Source of the DNA: Coprococcus sp.
Lineage (GTDB): Bacteria; Bacillota; Clostridia; Lachnospirales; Lachnospiraceae
Reading direction: 5' to 3'
Assembly: GCA_017935345.1 (NCBI GenBank)
Contig: JAGBHU010000050.1
Coordinates: 62,001 to 126,000 of the forward strand
DNA length: 64,000 bases
Shown: one piece after another, positions 1-9,328 of the stretch
Position numbering within the stretch: the stretch's first letter is position 1
Layout of the letters: the number at the start of each line of letters is the position of its first letter
Translations under genes and position numbers: made by a program
Notes under the pieces: generated by a model
Database searches by the model: none
Told to the model about the DNA's origin: nothing
Seen by the model: only the letters and a program-made list of their open reading frames with translations

Positions 1-2
1 TC

Positions 3-614
3 AGTACCGTTATTATGCCTGAGACGGCATTTTCCGATATTGATATCAGCAGCTATGAGTTATATGTGTTTTTGACAGGGAAAACAGAACAGCAAAAAAG
101 TATATACTTAACAAGAATATCAAAGTTTGAGGAACAGGATATATATAAGGACAAATTTACATATATAACACCAAAGGATATCGAAACGGCGAATCAGGAG
201 GAATGGCAAATCAATATGCAGACAAAGGCGATACTGTTGTTAATTGTTGCCGTTATTTCGGGAATCAGCGTATTTGGTACAATGATAAATTCCGTATCGG
301 ACAGACGCAAGGAGATTGGTATCAAGAAGGCACTTGGAGCAAGTGACGGCAGTATTATGCTGGGATTTGTATTTGAAAATCTGATTAATTCATTGATAGC
401 CATTATCATTGCCGCTGCTTTAGCCGGATTCATATTATTAGGTTATATTTTTTATCAAAGGCAGATAGTGATGTCGGATTATACGGTGCGGTTTTATGGA
501 GAAACCATACTGTTATTTGTAATCTACACCGTATCTTCTGTATTGGGCTTTAGTCTGCTTCCCGCATATTCCGCAACCCAAATCAATATCATTGATACGT
601 TAAGAGATGAATAA
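3..614 (+). CDS. FtsX-family ABC transporter permease, C-terminal part (5' truncated by window edge)
   Basis: The frame is open to the left edge of the window, so only the last ~203 residues are present. A Met in this frame at position 15 is internal and not a credible start. The fragment has a first membrane helix (LLLIVAVISGISVFGTMI), then the polar stretch SDRRKEIGIKKALGAS, which is the hallmark of FtsX/MacB-type permeases just after the third helix, then two further hydrophobic helices and the usual short C-terminal tail ending in LRDE. Such proteins are the membrane half of ABC exporters for peptides or lipoproteins, or regulate cell-wall hydrolases. The ATPase partner would lie upstream, outside the window. 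A strong terminator follows at 652-706. The family call is confident; the substrate is unknown. Confidence 0.85.
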   Translation, partial: STVIMPETAFSDIDISSYELYVFLTGKTEQQKSIYLTRISKFEEQDIYKDKFTYITPKDIETANQEEWQINMQTKAILLLIVAVISGISVFGTMINSVSDRRKEIGIKKALGASDGSIMLGFVFENLINSLIAIIIAAALAGFILLGYIFYQRQIVMSDYTVRFYGETILLFVIYTVSSVLGFSLLPAYSATQINIIDTLRDE

Positions 615-651
615 TACTTCCCAATCAATCATAAGACGGACAGTTATGACG

Positions 652-706
652 TACCCCCTTTCGGGTGATAAGTAAAACAATAAAACTTGTCATCCGAAAG
701 GGGGTA
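652..706 (+). terminator. Rho-independent terminator after the FtsX-like gene
   Basis: A 12-bp GC-rich outer stem (TACCCCCTTTCGG pairing with CCGAAAGGGGGTA) continues into an inner TGATAAGT/ACTTGTCA stem. A T-rich stretch (tattgttgtt) follows. It closes the ABC transporter unit before the next gene. Confidence 0.8.
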
Positions 707-835
707 TATTGTTGTTCTGAAAAAATCTTTCATCAATATTTGTATTTATAATGAAAGGCTTTTGAAGTATAATAAAAGTCGGCTTATGAATTTAATCGGG
801 AACAAATTACAGAGGATAGGGAGTTTAGGGGAGAA

Positions 836-2104
836 ATGGCACAAAGTAATTTTGAACATTTTATGAGGGAGTTTGGAAATAATGTTCGTACACTCAAGAC
901 ATTAAAGGGTGCAGAGAAGGCTGAGATTATGAATGTAGTGGAAGACTACCATAGGCAGCGTGAAAAAGGAGAGGATGGAATTTCCACTACCACACAGACG
1001 ATGTGGTATGCAAACAGACTTAGCAGGAATGCGTTGGAGCGTCATGGTTTATGTATGAGCGAGACATATCAATGCAAGGATCCAGAGGCGGCATATGTTT
1101 CGTCAATAGGTGACGGGAATCATAAGCGTATTTCATATACGAGTCCGTACATACGAACAAAAACCTTCTATCGGCAGCAGAAGGCCGTATATCAGTGCAG
1201 GGATGTATTACAGGAGAAATATATTCTTGCCGATACAGACTATGAGAATTCCAAAACAAGGTATTGTGATAATTGTGGCGGTCTTATCGATATGTCAAAG
1301 GGATATCAGGGATGTCCTTATTGTGGTACTGCTATCAGAATAAAGGAAACCCACAATAAAATAATGACTGTAAGTCGTGTACTGTCAGGAGACTGGTACC
1401 GGAAATGGATTATGATTGCTACTATAGTGTTGTTATTTATATTTGGGGTTATTTCTGGTTATTTAGAATACCTGCATGACGGAACGTTTGAGTATGGATA
1501 TGCAGGTGCTATTGTGCTTATTTTGATACAGGCTGCTTTCGTGGCGGTCATAGCAGGGTTTATCCCGGGTATCATATTAACAAATATCATATTGGTGCCT
1601 GTGATATGTTCCATAGAGCAATCGGAAGGGAGAATCAGCAAGATAGGATATGAGATGCGAAAACGTGATTCCAATTTTTCTGCGACTGAAATCTATGGAA
1701 CGATTCAGGCATATACCAAGCTGTGGTTTTTGGCAAATAATAAAACGGAAATGGGATGCGTATCCAAGGTGCAATATAATCAGGACGAAGGAATCGTTGA
1801 TGTGGATTGTCTGGGACTGAAGAAGGTAAGATGTTGGGAGGAAAACGGATATTCATATATAGAGGCAAAGCTGTTGGTGCGATATATTACCATTTGCGGG
1901 GAAAAACTTGCGAAGAAAAGAACGAAGACATTGGTTACCCTGAGACGAAGACAGGGGATTACGAGCAGTATTAAGGTAGAGGCATTGAAATGCAGCTGTT
2001 GCGGAGCCAATATTGATATCCTTAACGGTGCGTGTATTGCATGTGGAAACAGCATGGATGTGGAGTATTATGACTGGATATTATATGATATCCGGAATGT
2101 GTAG
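836..2104 (+). CDS. Membrane protein with two zinc ribbons and a Tim44-like C-terminal region
   Basis: A 422-residue protein. Residues ~141-163 form a zinc ribbon (CDNCGG...CPYCG). Two membrane segments follow (about 185-205 and 220-250). The ~290-390 region starts RDSNFSATEIYGTIQAYTK and resembles the Tim44-like fold seen in bacterial zinc-ribbon membrane proteins. A second Cys cluster near the C terminus (CSCCGAN...CIACG) makes another ribbon. An AGGGGAG sequence lies only 2 bases before the ATG, so spacing is tight. The gene stands between a terminator and recJ. The function is unknown. The Tim44 resemblance is by eye and moderate; the zinc ribbons and helices are clear. Confidence 0.75.
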   Translation: MAQSNFEHFMREFGNNVRTLKTLKGAEKAEIMNVVEDYHRQREKGEDGISTTTQTMWYANRLSRNALERHGLCMSETYQCKDPEAAYVSSIGDGNHKRISYTSPYIRTKTFYRQQKAVYQCRDVLQEKYILADTDYENSKTRYCDNCGGLIDMSKGYQGCPYCGTAIRIKETHNKIMTVSRVLSGDWYRKWIMIATIVLLFIFGVISGYLEYLHDGTFEYGYAGAIVLILIQAAFVAVIAGFIPGIILTNIILVPVICSIEQSEGRISKIGYEMRKRDSNFSATEIYGTIQAYTKLWFLANNKTEMGCVSKVQYNQDEGIVDVDCLGLKKVRCWEENGYSYIEAKLLVRYITICGEKLAKKRTKTLVTLRRRQGITSSIKVEALKCSCCGANIDILNGACIACGNSMDVEYYDWILYDIRNV

Positions 2105-2127
2105 AGATGAAAAGGTAACAAACCAGA

Positions 2128-4056
2128 ATGATGAACCAGAGTAATAATGAAAGCGAAAGCAATAAACAGTCAGTTATAAAGAAATACATCAAAGAGCCTG
2201 TATGGTCGGTTTATACCAAGAGGGCAGATTTCTTTAAAATAGGAGAGAAATATAAAATAGACCCGGTTATAGCAAGAATAATCAGGAACAGAGATGTCAT
2301 CGGGGATAAAGATATAGAAATGTACTTAAACGGAGATATCCGTTATGCACATGAACCGTCACTTATGAAGGACATGGAAAAGGGCTGCCTGCTTATGAAG
2401 AAGAAGCTGGCATCGGGAAGTCATGTGCGGATTATATCCGACTATGATGTAGACGGTGTTATGTCAGGCTATATTCTCTATAGGGGGCTGAATAGAGCTG
2501 CAGAGACATATTATAATAAAGAGACGTCAGGAAAAACGGTTATAGATTACGATATTCCGCATCGTATCAAGGACGGTTATGGCCTCAATATCCGTATGGT
2601 AAATGCGGCATATGAGGATGGAGTGGATACCATCATTACCTGTGATAACGGAATTGCGGCATTTGATGCGATAGCAAGAGCGAAGGAGCTTGGTATGACA
2701 GTCATTGTCACAGACCATCACGATATCCCATATGATGTGAATGAGGATGGCAGCAGACAATATCATTTGCCTGCTGCGGATGCGGTTATTGACCATAAAC
2801 AACAGGATTGTACATATCCGTGTAAGGAGCTGTGCGGAGCAGGGGTAGTTTACAAATTTATTCAGTTGTTATATAGAATAAGCGGAATACCGGAGGAGGA
2901 ATGTCAGGAATTTATTGAGTATCTGGGTATTGCAACCGTTTGCGATGTAATGAATCTTGTAGATGAGAACAGAATATTTGTAAAAATGGCACTTCATAAG
3001 CTGAAGAACAGCAGCAACCACGGTCTTTTTGCATTAATAAGGAACAGCGGCAGGCAGAATAAAAGGCTGTCCACTTTTGATTTGGGATTTATCATAGGAC
3101 CATGTATCAATGCGGCAGGCAGACTCGGAGATGCAAAGGCAAGTATGGAGTTTCTTCTTGAGCAGGACAGCTATAAGGCAGAAACACGTGCCATGGAGCT
3201 TATTAATATCAATAATCAGCGTAAGAATATGACGATAGCCGGAACAAAGCAGGCAGTGGATATTTTGGAGAAAAATACGTTGAATGCAAGTATATCGGAG
3301 CAGGAAAGCAGTCCGGCAGATACCAATATGCCTTCATTGCTTGACAAAGTAATCGTGCTTTATATACCGGATATACATGAGAGCCTTGTAGGAATTATAG
3401 CCGGAAGGATTAAAGAGCGGTATTACCGGCCTGTGCTTTTGTTTACCGACAGTGAGGACAGCGATATTCTGAAAGGATCAGGAAGGTCTATAGAGGGCTA
3501 TAATATGTATGATGAGCTGAACAAGGCGGGGAATTTGTTTGTAAAGTTCGGCGGACATGAGATGGCGGCAGGATTTTCCATTAAAAGAGAGCTGCTTGAT
3601 GAACTAAGGCGTGTGTTGAATCAAAATGAGAATATGGACGAGAAAACATTGACGCCAAAGCTGATGATAGATGTACCGATGCCGCTTCGTTATAACAGTA
3701 TTTCTCTTACCGAGCAGCTTCAGCTGATTGAACCGTTTGGAAAGGGAAATGAGAAACCGGTATTTGCCCAGAGCGGCGTCAGCGTGCGCAGGGTGAATAT
3801 TATGGGAAAAGATAAAAATGTGATGCGGCTTACCCTTATGATGGATAACGGGGAGACGATAACAGGTTTAAATTTTGAACCGGATGTGTTTATTTCACGA
3901 ATAAAAGAGTGGTTTGGAGAGAGCGAATGTGATAGAATACTTAATGGAACGGCAAATCGTGTTGTTCTTGACGTGGCATACTATCCTGACATAAACGATT
4001 ATGCAGGAAGAAGGGAGCTGCAGGTACGCATAATCGAGTACAGAAAGCATGAATGA
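2128..4056 (+). CDS. recJ: Single-stranded-DNA-specific exonuclease RecJ
   Basis: A 642-residue DHH-superfamily nuclease that degrades single-stranded DNA 5'->3' in recombination and mismatch/base-excision repair. The metal-binding motifs are present in order: SDYDVDGVMSGY (motif I), TCDNGIAA, the DHH signature TDHHDIP, then IDHKQ. The DHHA1 motif appears as FGGHEMAAGFSI, and an OB-like C-terminal region follows. Length matches Firmicutes RecJ, which is somewhat longer than the E. coli protein. The start is ATG at 2128 (a second ATG follows directly); AAAGGT upstream is a weak ribosome site. Apt starts 29 bases downstream with its own strong ribosome site. Confidence 0.93.
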   Translation: MMNQSNNESESNKQSVIKKYIKEPVWSVYTKRADFFKIGEKYKIDPVIARIIRNRDVIGDKDIEMYLNGDIRYAHEPSLMKDMEKGCLLMKKKLASGSHVRIISDYDVDGVMSGYILYRGLNRAAETYYNKETSGKTVIDYDIPHRIKDGYGLNIRMVNAAYEDGVDTIITCDNGIAAFDAIARAKELGMTVIVTDHHDIPYDVNEDGSRQYHLPAADAVIDHKQQDCTYPCKELCGAGVVYKFIQLLYRISGIPEEECQEFIEYLGIATVCDVMNLVDENRIFVKMALHKLKNSSNHGLFALIRNSGRQNKRLSTFDLGFIIGPCINAAGRLGDAKASMEFLLEQDSYKAETRAMELININNQRKNMTIAGTKQAVDILEKNTLNASISEQESSPADTNMPSLLDKVIVLYIPDIHESLVGIIAGRIKERYYRPVLLFTDSEDSDILKGSGRSIEGYNMYDELNKAGNLFVKFGGHEMAAGFSIKRELLDELRRVLNQNENMDEKTLTPKLMIDVPMPLRYNSISLTEQLQLIEPFGKGNEKPVFAQSGVSVRRVNIMGKDKNVMRLTLMMDNGETITGLNFEPDVFISRIKEWFGESECDRILNGTANRVVLDVAYYPDINDYAGRRELQVRIIEYRKHE

Positions 4057-4085
4057 CGGGTTTAAACGAAAGAGGAGGCATATTT

Positions 4086-4610
4086 ATGAGTAAGGTAGAA
4101 GATTATATAAAGAGTATTCCTGATTTCCCTGAGCCGGGAATTATATTCAGAGATGTAACAAGCGTTGTGGAAAATCCGGATGGACTTAAGCTTGCCATTG
4201 ACTCTATGGACAATCTGCTTACCGGAGTAGATTATGATTTAATAGCAGGAACGGAGTCGAGGGGTTTTGTATTTGGAACACCGATAGCGTATAAAAACGG
4301 AAAGGGCTTTGTTCTGATAAGAAAAAAGGGAAAGCTTCCCCGGGAGACGGTGGAGATGTCATATGACCTTGAATACGGAAGCGCTTCGATAGAGATTCAT
4401 AAGGATGCAATCAAACCGGGAGACAAGGTTGTTCTGGTTGATGATTTAATCGCTACGGGCGGAACGATGGAGGCGGCGGCGAAGCTGGTAGAAAGTCTGG
4501 GCGGTGAGGTTGTCAAGATGATATTCCTGATAGAGCTTTCCGACCTGAATGGAAGGGAAAAGCTGGCAAAATATAACGTGGAATCAGTTGTAAAGTTTGA
4601 AGGTGCATGA
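4086..4610 (+). CDS. apt: Adenine phosphoribosyltransferase
   Basis: A 174-residue enzyme that makes AMP from adenine and PRPP (purine salvage). The PRPP-binding loop VVLVDDLIATGGT is intact near residue 120, and the N-terminal IPDFPEPGIIFRDVT is typical of the family. The ATG at 4086 is chosen because GAGGAGG lies 8-9 bases upstream; the frame is open 33 bases further but without a ribosome site. The gene sits between recJ and rel, a common arrangement in Clostridia. The stop TGA is followed at once by TAA in frame, and then by a further in-frame coding-like tail up to 4685 (see findings). Confidence 0.95.
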   Translation: MSKVEDYIKSIPDFPEPGIIFRDVTSVVENPDGLKLAIDSMDNLLTGVDYDLIAGTESRGFVFGTPIAYKNGKGFVLIRKKGKLPRETVEMSYDLEYGSASIEIHKDAIKPGDKVVLVDDLIATGGTMEAAAKLVESLGGEVVKMIFLIELSDLNGREKLAKYNVESVVKFEGA

Positions 4611-4732
4611 TAAAATATCGAATTTGCAGAATATAAGGGTGTGAGTGAAACATCGCAGCTTGCAGAGTTTGAAGGAATAAAATAAGACACCCCAAATTAC
4701 AGTGTGTGTATGGTGGTGTTTAGGAAATGGTG

Positions 4733-7039
4733 ATGCGCATGGAAGAAATAAAGGATATTAAGATAGAAGAGGAAATTGAAAAAAAGAACGGTAAGGAAAA
4801 GCGGGAAATAGATTTGTCTACGCCTGCGGATTTTACGCCGCCTGAGGAGTTGTATAAGGAACTGATTTCCCGTATCCTGACATATCATCCTTCTACGGAT
4901 ATCTCTATGATTGAAAAAGCATATAAGGTGGCGGATAAGGCACATGAGGGGCAGCTTCGAAAATCCGGTGAACCATATATTATGCATCCGCTGAATGTCG
5001 CAATTATTCTTGCCGAACTGGAGCTTGACAAGGAAACGATAGTTGCAGGTATTCTTCATGATGTCGTAGAGGATACCGTCATGACATCAGAAGAAATAGC
5101 AGCAGAATTTTCTGAAGAGGTGGCATTTCTTGTAGAAGGTGTTACAAAGCTGACACAGCTTAAAATGACGACGGACAAGATAGAGGTTCAGGCGGAAAAC
5201 CTTAGAAAGATGTTTCTTTCAATGGCAAAGGATATCCGAGTTATCTTAATAAAGCTGGCAGACCGTCTTCACAATCTTCGTACGCTGAAGTATCAGTCGC
5301 CTGCGAAGCAGGTAGAAAAAGCAAGAGAAACCATGGATATTTATGCGCCGATAGCACACAGACTCGGTATCAGTAAGATTAAAATCGAGCTGGATGATTT
5401 GTCCATGAAATATCTGATGCCTGACGTATATGCAGACCTTAAGGCACAGATAGATGAACGATTATATGAGCGGGAAGCCTATATAAAGCGGGTGGTTGCA
5501 GATGTAAAGCAGCACATTGACAACGCTAAGATTGAGGCGGAGATAGACGGACGTGTAAAACATTTCTTCAGTATTTATAAGAAAATGAAGAACCAGAACA
5601 AAACGCTGGATCAGATATATGATATATTTGCAGTAAGAATAAAGGTAAATACGGTTCGGGACTGCTATTTTGCGCTTGGTGTGATACATGAGATGTATAA
5701 GCCGATACCGGGACGTTTTAAAGATTATATAGCAATGCCGAAGTCAAATATGTATCAGTCACTTCATACGACTCTTATCGGACCGGAAGGACAGCCTTTT
5801 GAAATCCAGATAAGAACATATGAAATGCACAGAACTGCTGAATACGGTATTGCGGCACATTGGAAGTACAAAGAAAATATTTCCGGCACTGTGATGCAGA
5901 AGGAAGAGGAGAAGCTTTCGTGGCTTCGTCAGATTCTTGAATGGCAGAGAGATACAGATGATAACAAAGAGTTTATGAGCTTCATCAAGACGGACTTGGA
6001 TTTATTTACGGAGCAGGTGTATTGCTTTACGCCTGCCGGAGATGTAAAGAATCTTCCCAGCGGTTCAACGCCGATTGATTTTGCATATTCCATACATACC
6101 GCTGTCGGAAATAAGATGGTAGGTGCAAGAATAAACGGAAGACAGGTTCCTATCGATACAAAGCTGTCAAACGGTGACCGGATTGAAATCATTACATCTC
6201 AAAATTCTACGGGGCCTAGCAGAGACTGGCTGAATATTGTAAAGAGTACGCAGGCCAAAACAAAAATCAATCAATGGTTTAAGCATCAGTTTAAAGAAGA
6301 GAATATCAGCCGCGGCAAAGAGCTGATACTGAACTATTGCAAATCAAAAGGTATCGACTATTCCATGTATTCAAAACCGGAATATATGGAAAAGGTTATC
6401 AAAAAGTACAATTTTACTGACTGGGATTCAACGATGGCTGCGGTAGGTCATGGCGGCATTAAAGAAGGTCAGGTGGTAAATAAGCTGATCGAGGAGTATA
6501 ACAAGGCTAATAGTAATATTCCTGACGATAAGCAGATTCTTGAGGAATTTTCCGTGAAAAAGCCGCATGGAGCATCACGCAGTCAGGGCGGTATTGTAGT
6601 AAAGGGGGCAGATGATGTAGCGGTAAGATTTTCCAAGTGCTGTTCACCTGTTCCGGGGGATGAAATCGTAGGCTTCATTACAAGAGGAAGAGGTATATCC
6701 ATTCACAGGACAGACTGTGTAAATGTGCTGTGCATGAGCGAAGCGGACCGAAATCGTATTATAGATGCAGAATGGCAGACGGATGCGGTAGAGTCCAACA
6801 CATATATGACGGAGATAAACATATATGCAGATGACCGAAACGGTATTCTCTTTGATATAACGAAGATACTGAGTGAAATGAATATTAATGTGAACAGTAT
6901 AAACAGCCGTACCAGCAAGCAGGGAAAGGCTACCATTACGCTGTCATTTGCCATAAAATCAGTCGAGCAGCTCAATACCATTATTGCCAAGATACGAAAT
7001 GTGGAAAGCATTATTGATATAGAGAGAACGGCAGGCTAG
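4733..7039 (+). CDS. rel: Bifunctional (p)ppGpp synthetase/hydrolase Rel
   Basis: The long RelA/SpoT homologue that makes and degrades the alarmone (p)ppGpp. Domains in order: HD hydrolase with intact ILHDVVEDT and upstream HPLNVA; synthetase region with RFKDYIAMPKSN, the RxKD version typical of bifunctional Rel rather than E. coli-type RelA; TGS domain (VYCFTPAGDVKNLPSG); zinc-finger region (KCCSPVPGDEIVGFITRGRG); C-terminal ACT domain (INIYADDRNGILFDITKILS). About 768 residues. Three close ATG codons exist (4727, 4733, 4739). AGGAA at 4722-4726 abuts the first and is 6 bases from the second, so 4733 is preferred. Confidence 0.95.
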   Translation: MRMEEIKDIKIEEEIEKKNGKEKREIDLSTPADFTPPEELYKELISRILTYHPSTDISMIEKAYKVADKAHEGQLRKSGEPYIMHPLNVAIILAELELDKETIVAGILHDVVEDTVMTSEEIAAEFSEEVAFLVEGVTKLTQLKMTTDKIEVQAENLRKMFLSMAKDIRVILIKLADRLHNLRTLKYQSPAKQVEKARETMDIYAPIAHRLGISKIKIELDDLSMKYLMPDVYADLKAQIDERLYEREAYIKRVVADVKQHIDNAKIEAEIDGRVKHFFSIYKKMKNQNKTLDQIYDIFAVRIKVNTVRDCYFALGVIHEMYKPIPGRFKDYIAMPKSNMYQSLHTTLIGPEGQPFEIQIRTYEMHRTAEYGIAAHWKYKENISGTVMQKEEEKLSWLRQILEWQRDTDDNKEFMSFIKTDLDLFTEQVYCFTPAGDVKNLPSGSTPIDFAYSIHTAVGNKMVGARINGRQVPIDTKLSNGDRIEIITSQNSTGPSRDWLNIVKSTQAKTKINQWFKHQFKEENISRGKELILNYCKSKGIDYSMYSKPEYMEKVIKKYNFTDWDSTMAAVGHGGIKEGQVVNKLIEEYNKANSNIPDDKQILEEFSVKKPHGASRSQGGIVVKGADDVAVRFSKCCSPVPGDEIVGFITRGRGISIHRTDCVNVLCMSEADRNRIIDAEWQTDAVESNTYMTEINIYADDRNGILFDITKILSEMNINVNSINSRTSKQGKATITLSFAIKSVEQLNTIIAKIRNVESIIDIERTAG

Positions 7040-7052
7040 TGTGTAGAGATTA

Positions 7053-7080
7053 TCCGATGAACGGTCAACGGTTCGTCGGA
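7053..7080 (+). other. Hairpin between rel and the MBL hydrolase gene
   Basis: TCCGATGAAC and GTTCGTCGGA form a 10-bp stem with an 8-base loop (one G-T pair). No T-tract follows (tcaatcagag), so it is not a standard terminator. It may stabilise or process the polycistronic mRNA. Confidence 0.45.
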
Positions 7081-7102
7081 TCAATCAGAGAAGGAGAAGA
7101 AT

Positions 7103-7738
7103 ATGGGAGATATCATTGTAATTACAAATCAGGTGGGGGAATTGCAGACAAACAGCTATATTGTGGGAAATACCAAGACACGGGAAGCGATTGTGATTGA
7201 TCCGGGCGATGAAGCTGATTACATTTACAAGACACTAAACCACGAGAATTTCAAATGTGTAGGTATTTTTCTGACACATGGACATATGGACCATATGGGT
7301 GGGATGAAGAAGCTTAAGGAGCTGACGGGAACAGCGACATATGCTTCCGAGGATGAAAAGGAGATTTTAGGAAGCCCTATGGCAAATCTGTCAGCCATGT
7401 TCGGAAATCCGATAGAGAGTTCCGTGGATCATTATCTGTCAGATGGTGCATGTATCAAGATACTGGATACAGAGATGAAATGTATCAGTGTTCCGGGGCA
7501 TACAAGAGGCGGCATGTGCTTTTATTTTGAAGAGGCAGGCGTGCTGTTTTCAGGCGATACGTTATTTGCCTCAAGCGTGGGAAGGTCGGATTTTCCTACG
7601 GGAGATGCGGCTGTGCTGATTGGCACGATCGAAGAGAAGCTTATGACGCTTCCTGACGAGACCATCGTGTATCCGGGACATAATAATCATACAAAAATAG
7701 GAAGAGAAAAGAAATTCAATCCGTTTTTCAGCTTCTAG
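7103..7738 (+). CDS. Metallo-beta-lactamase fold hydrolase (glyoxalase II-like, YcbL type)
   Basis: A 211-residue cytoplasmic hydrolase. The zinc motif THGHMDHMGG is complete; further metal ligands are seen in VPGHTRGG, FSGDTLF and the C-terminal YPGHNNHT. This matches the small hydroxyacylglutathione-hydrolase-like family (YcbL) that cleaves thioesters such as S-lactoylglutathione analogues; the true substrate in anaerobic Firmicutes is not established. The start at 7103 is supported by AGAAGGAGAAG upstream. It lies in the rel-hemZ block. Confidence 0.9.
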   Translation: MGDIIVITNQVGELQTNSYIVGNTKTREAIVIDPGDEADYIYKTLNHENFKCVGIFLTHGHMDHMGGMKKLKELTGTATYASEDEKEILGSPMANLSAMFGNPIESSVDHYLSDGACIKILDTEMKCISVPGHTRGGMCFYFEEAGVLFSGDTLFASSVGRSDFPTGDAAVLIGTIEEKLMTLPDETIVYPGHNNHTKIGREKKFNPFFSF

Positions 7739-7765
7739 GAAAACGGATTGAAATCAGGATAATAT

Positions 7766-9295
7766 ATGATTTGTTTAATACAGAATGTAGAGGATTACAA
7801 CAATGATTTCCGCGTAATGCTTCAGGCATTTTATCCGGGAGTCAGGATTATCATTCCTGACGTATTCAAAAGCAAGCCGGAGCTAAAGGCGGAAATCGAG
7901 CTTGTATTGAAAGCGGATATAGCAAATGACCGTATTGATATAGCATTATATGACCTTCAGGGCGTGGAGTTGGATGATAATGATATGCCCTATCTTTCGG
8001 GGATTGCGTGTGAAAATACGGGCATTGATGTAGCGGGAGATTATACAAATAAAGCAGCCGTAAGAAATCCGCTTAAGCTTGCTATTTATCGGCTGTTGTC
8101 AAAGCGTACAGGCAGGGTACTTCCGTGGGGGACACTGACGGGAATAAGACCGACAAAAATAGCGATGGAAGCTATCATGCGGGGCTGTCATGATGAGAAG
8201 ATAGTGGCGGATTATGAGACAATATACAGTACATCTAAAGAAAAGGCACGTCTGTCTGTAGAGGTGGCGCATAGGGAGAAGAAGATTATTGATTCCGTAA
8301 AGGAAGAGGAGGAATACTGCCTGTATATAGGAATTCCGTTTTGTCCAAGCCGATGCCTTTATTGCTCCTTTACCTCATATCCCATTGCTTTGTATAGAGA
8401 TAAAGTAGATACATATCTTGATGCATTAGAGCAGGAAATGCAATATGTTGCAAATGCTTACAGCCACAAAAGGCTGATATCCGTATATATTGGCGGTGGG
8501 ACACCTTCTTCTATTGAGGCACATGATATGGACAGGCTCTGCACAATGGTAGCGCATTATTTTGATATGAGCAGTGTCAGGGAATTTACAATAGAAGCAG
8601 GAAGACCTGACAGTATAACCATGGATAAGCTGCTTGTTATGAAGCGGCATAAGGTAAGTCGGATCAGTATCAATCCGCAGACCATGAATGATGAGACTTT
8701 AAAGCTGATAGGAAGAGCCCATACGGGAAAGCAGACCGTAGAGGTTATGACCATGGCAAGGGATGCAGGCTTTGAGAATATCAATATGGATTTAATTGTG
8801 GGACTTCCGGGAGAAAATGCAGAAAGCTGTAAGAATACCTTGGAGCAGATAAATGATTTGAAGCCGGAGAGTCTGACGGTTCATTCGCTTGCGATAAAGA
8901 GAGCCGCAAACCTGAATATACGGATGGAGGCTTATAAGGATAAACTGGGAAATGATATAGAGAGCCAGTTATGTCTTGTGGACAGCTATGCAAGAGCAAT
9001 GAGCCTGAATCCATATTATCTGTACAGACAGAAAAATATAGCCGGCAATCTGGAAAATGTCGGTTATTCAAAAAATGGTCTGGAATGTTTATATAATATC
9101 TTGATTATGGAAGAAAGAACGGATATTATAGGACTTGGTGCAGGCAGCTCCAGTAAGCTTGTTTTCAGAAAGGGACAGCGGGGCGTTACGGATGGCACCA
9201 GAATAGAAAGAGTAGAGAATTGTAAAAGCGTTGACGATTATATAACACGTATAGATGAAATGATAGCAAGAAAGAAAAATGGTTTTATAGCGTGA
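7766..9295 (+). CDS. hemZ: HemZ-type radical SAM coproporphyrinogen dehydrogenase-like protein
   Basis: A 509-residue radical SAM protein. An ~170-residue N-terminal region precedes the catalytic core, as in HemZ. The cluster motif is CPSRCLYC (Cx3Cx2C), followed by SF rather than a fourth Cys as in HemN; GGGTPSS and a VGLPGE motif follow. Related to oxygen-independent coproporphyrinogen III oxidase, but HemZ/HemW paralogues may instead handle haem or other radical chemistry. A companion haem pathway is not visible here. It starts 28 bases after the MBL gene; the ribosome site is weak. Confidence 0.85.
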   Translation: MICLIQNVEDYNNDFRVMLQAFYPGVRIIIPDVFKSKPELKAEIELVLKADIANDRIDIALYDLQGVELDDNDMPYLSGIACENTGIDVAGDYTNKAAVRNPLKLAIYRLLSKRTGRVLPWGTLTGIRPTKIAMEAIMRGCHDEKIVADYETIYSTSKEKARLSVEVAHREKKIIDSVKEEEEYCLYIGIPFCPSRCLYCSFTSYPIALYRDKVDTYLDALEQEMQYVANAYSHKRLISVYIGGGTPSSIEAHDMDRLCTMVAHYFDMSSVREFTIEAGRPDSITMDKLLVMKRHKVSRISINPQTMNDETLKLIGRAHTGKQTVEVMTMARDAGFENINMDLIVGLPGENAESCKNTLEQINDLKPESLTVHSLAIKRAANLNIRMEAYKDKLGNDIESQLCLVDSYARAMSLNPYYLYRQKNIAGNLENVGYSKNGLECLYNILIMEERTDIIGLGAGSSSKLVFRKGQRGVTDGTRIERVENCKSVDDYITRIDEMIARKKNGFIA

Positions 9296-9328
9296 TGCTG
9301 TTTTATGAAACAGAAGGTGAATTGGCAT

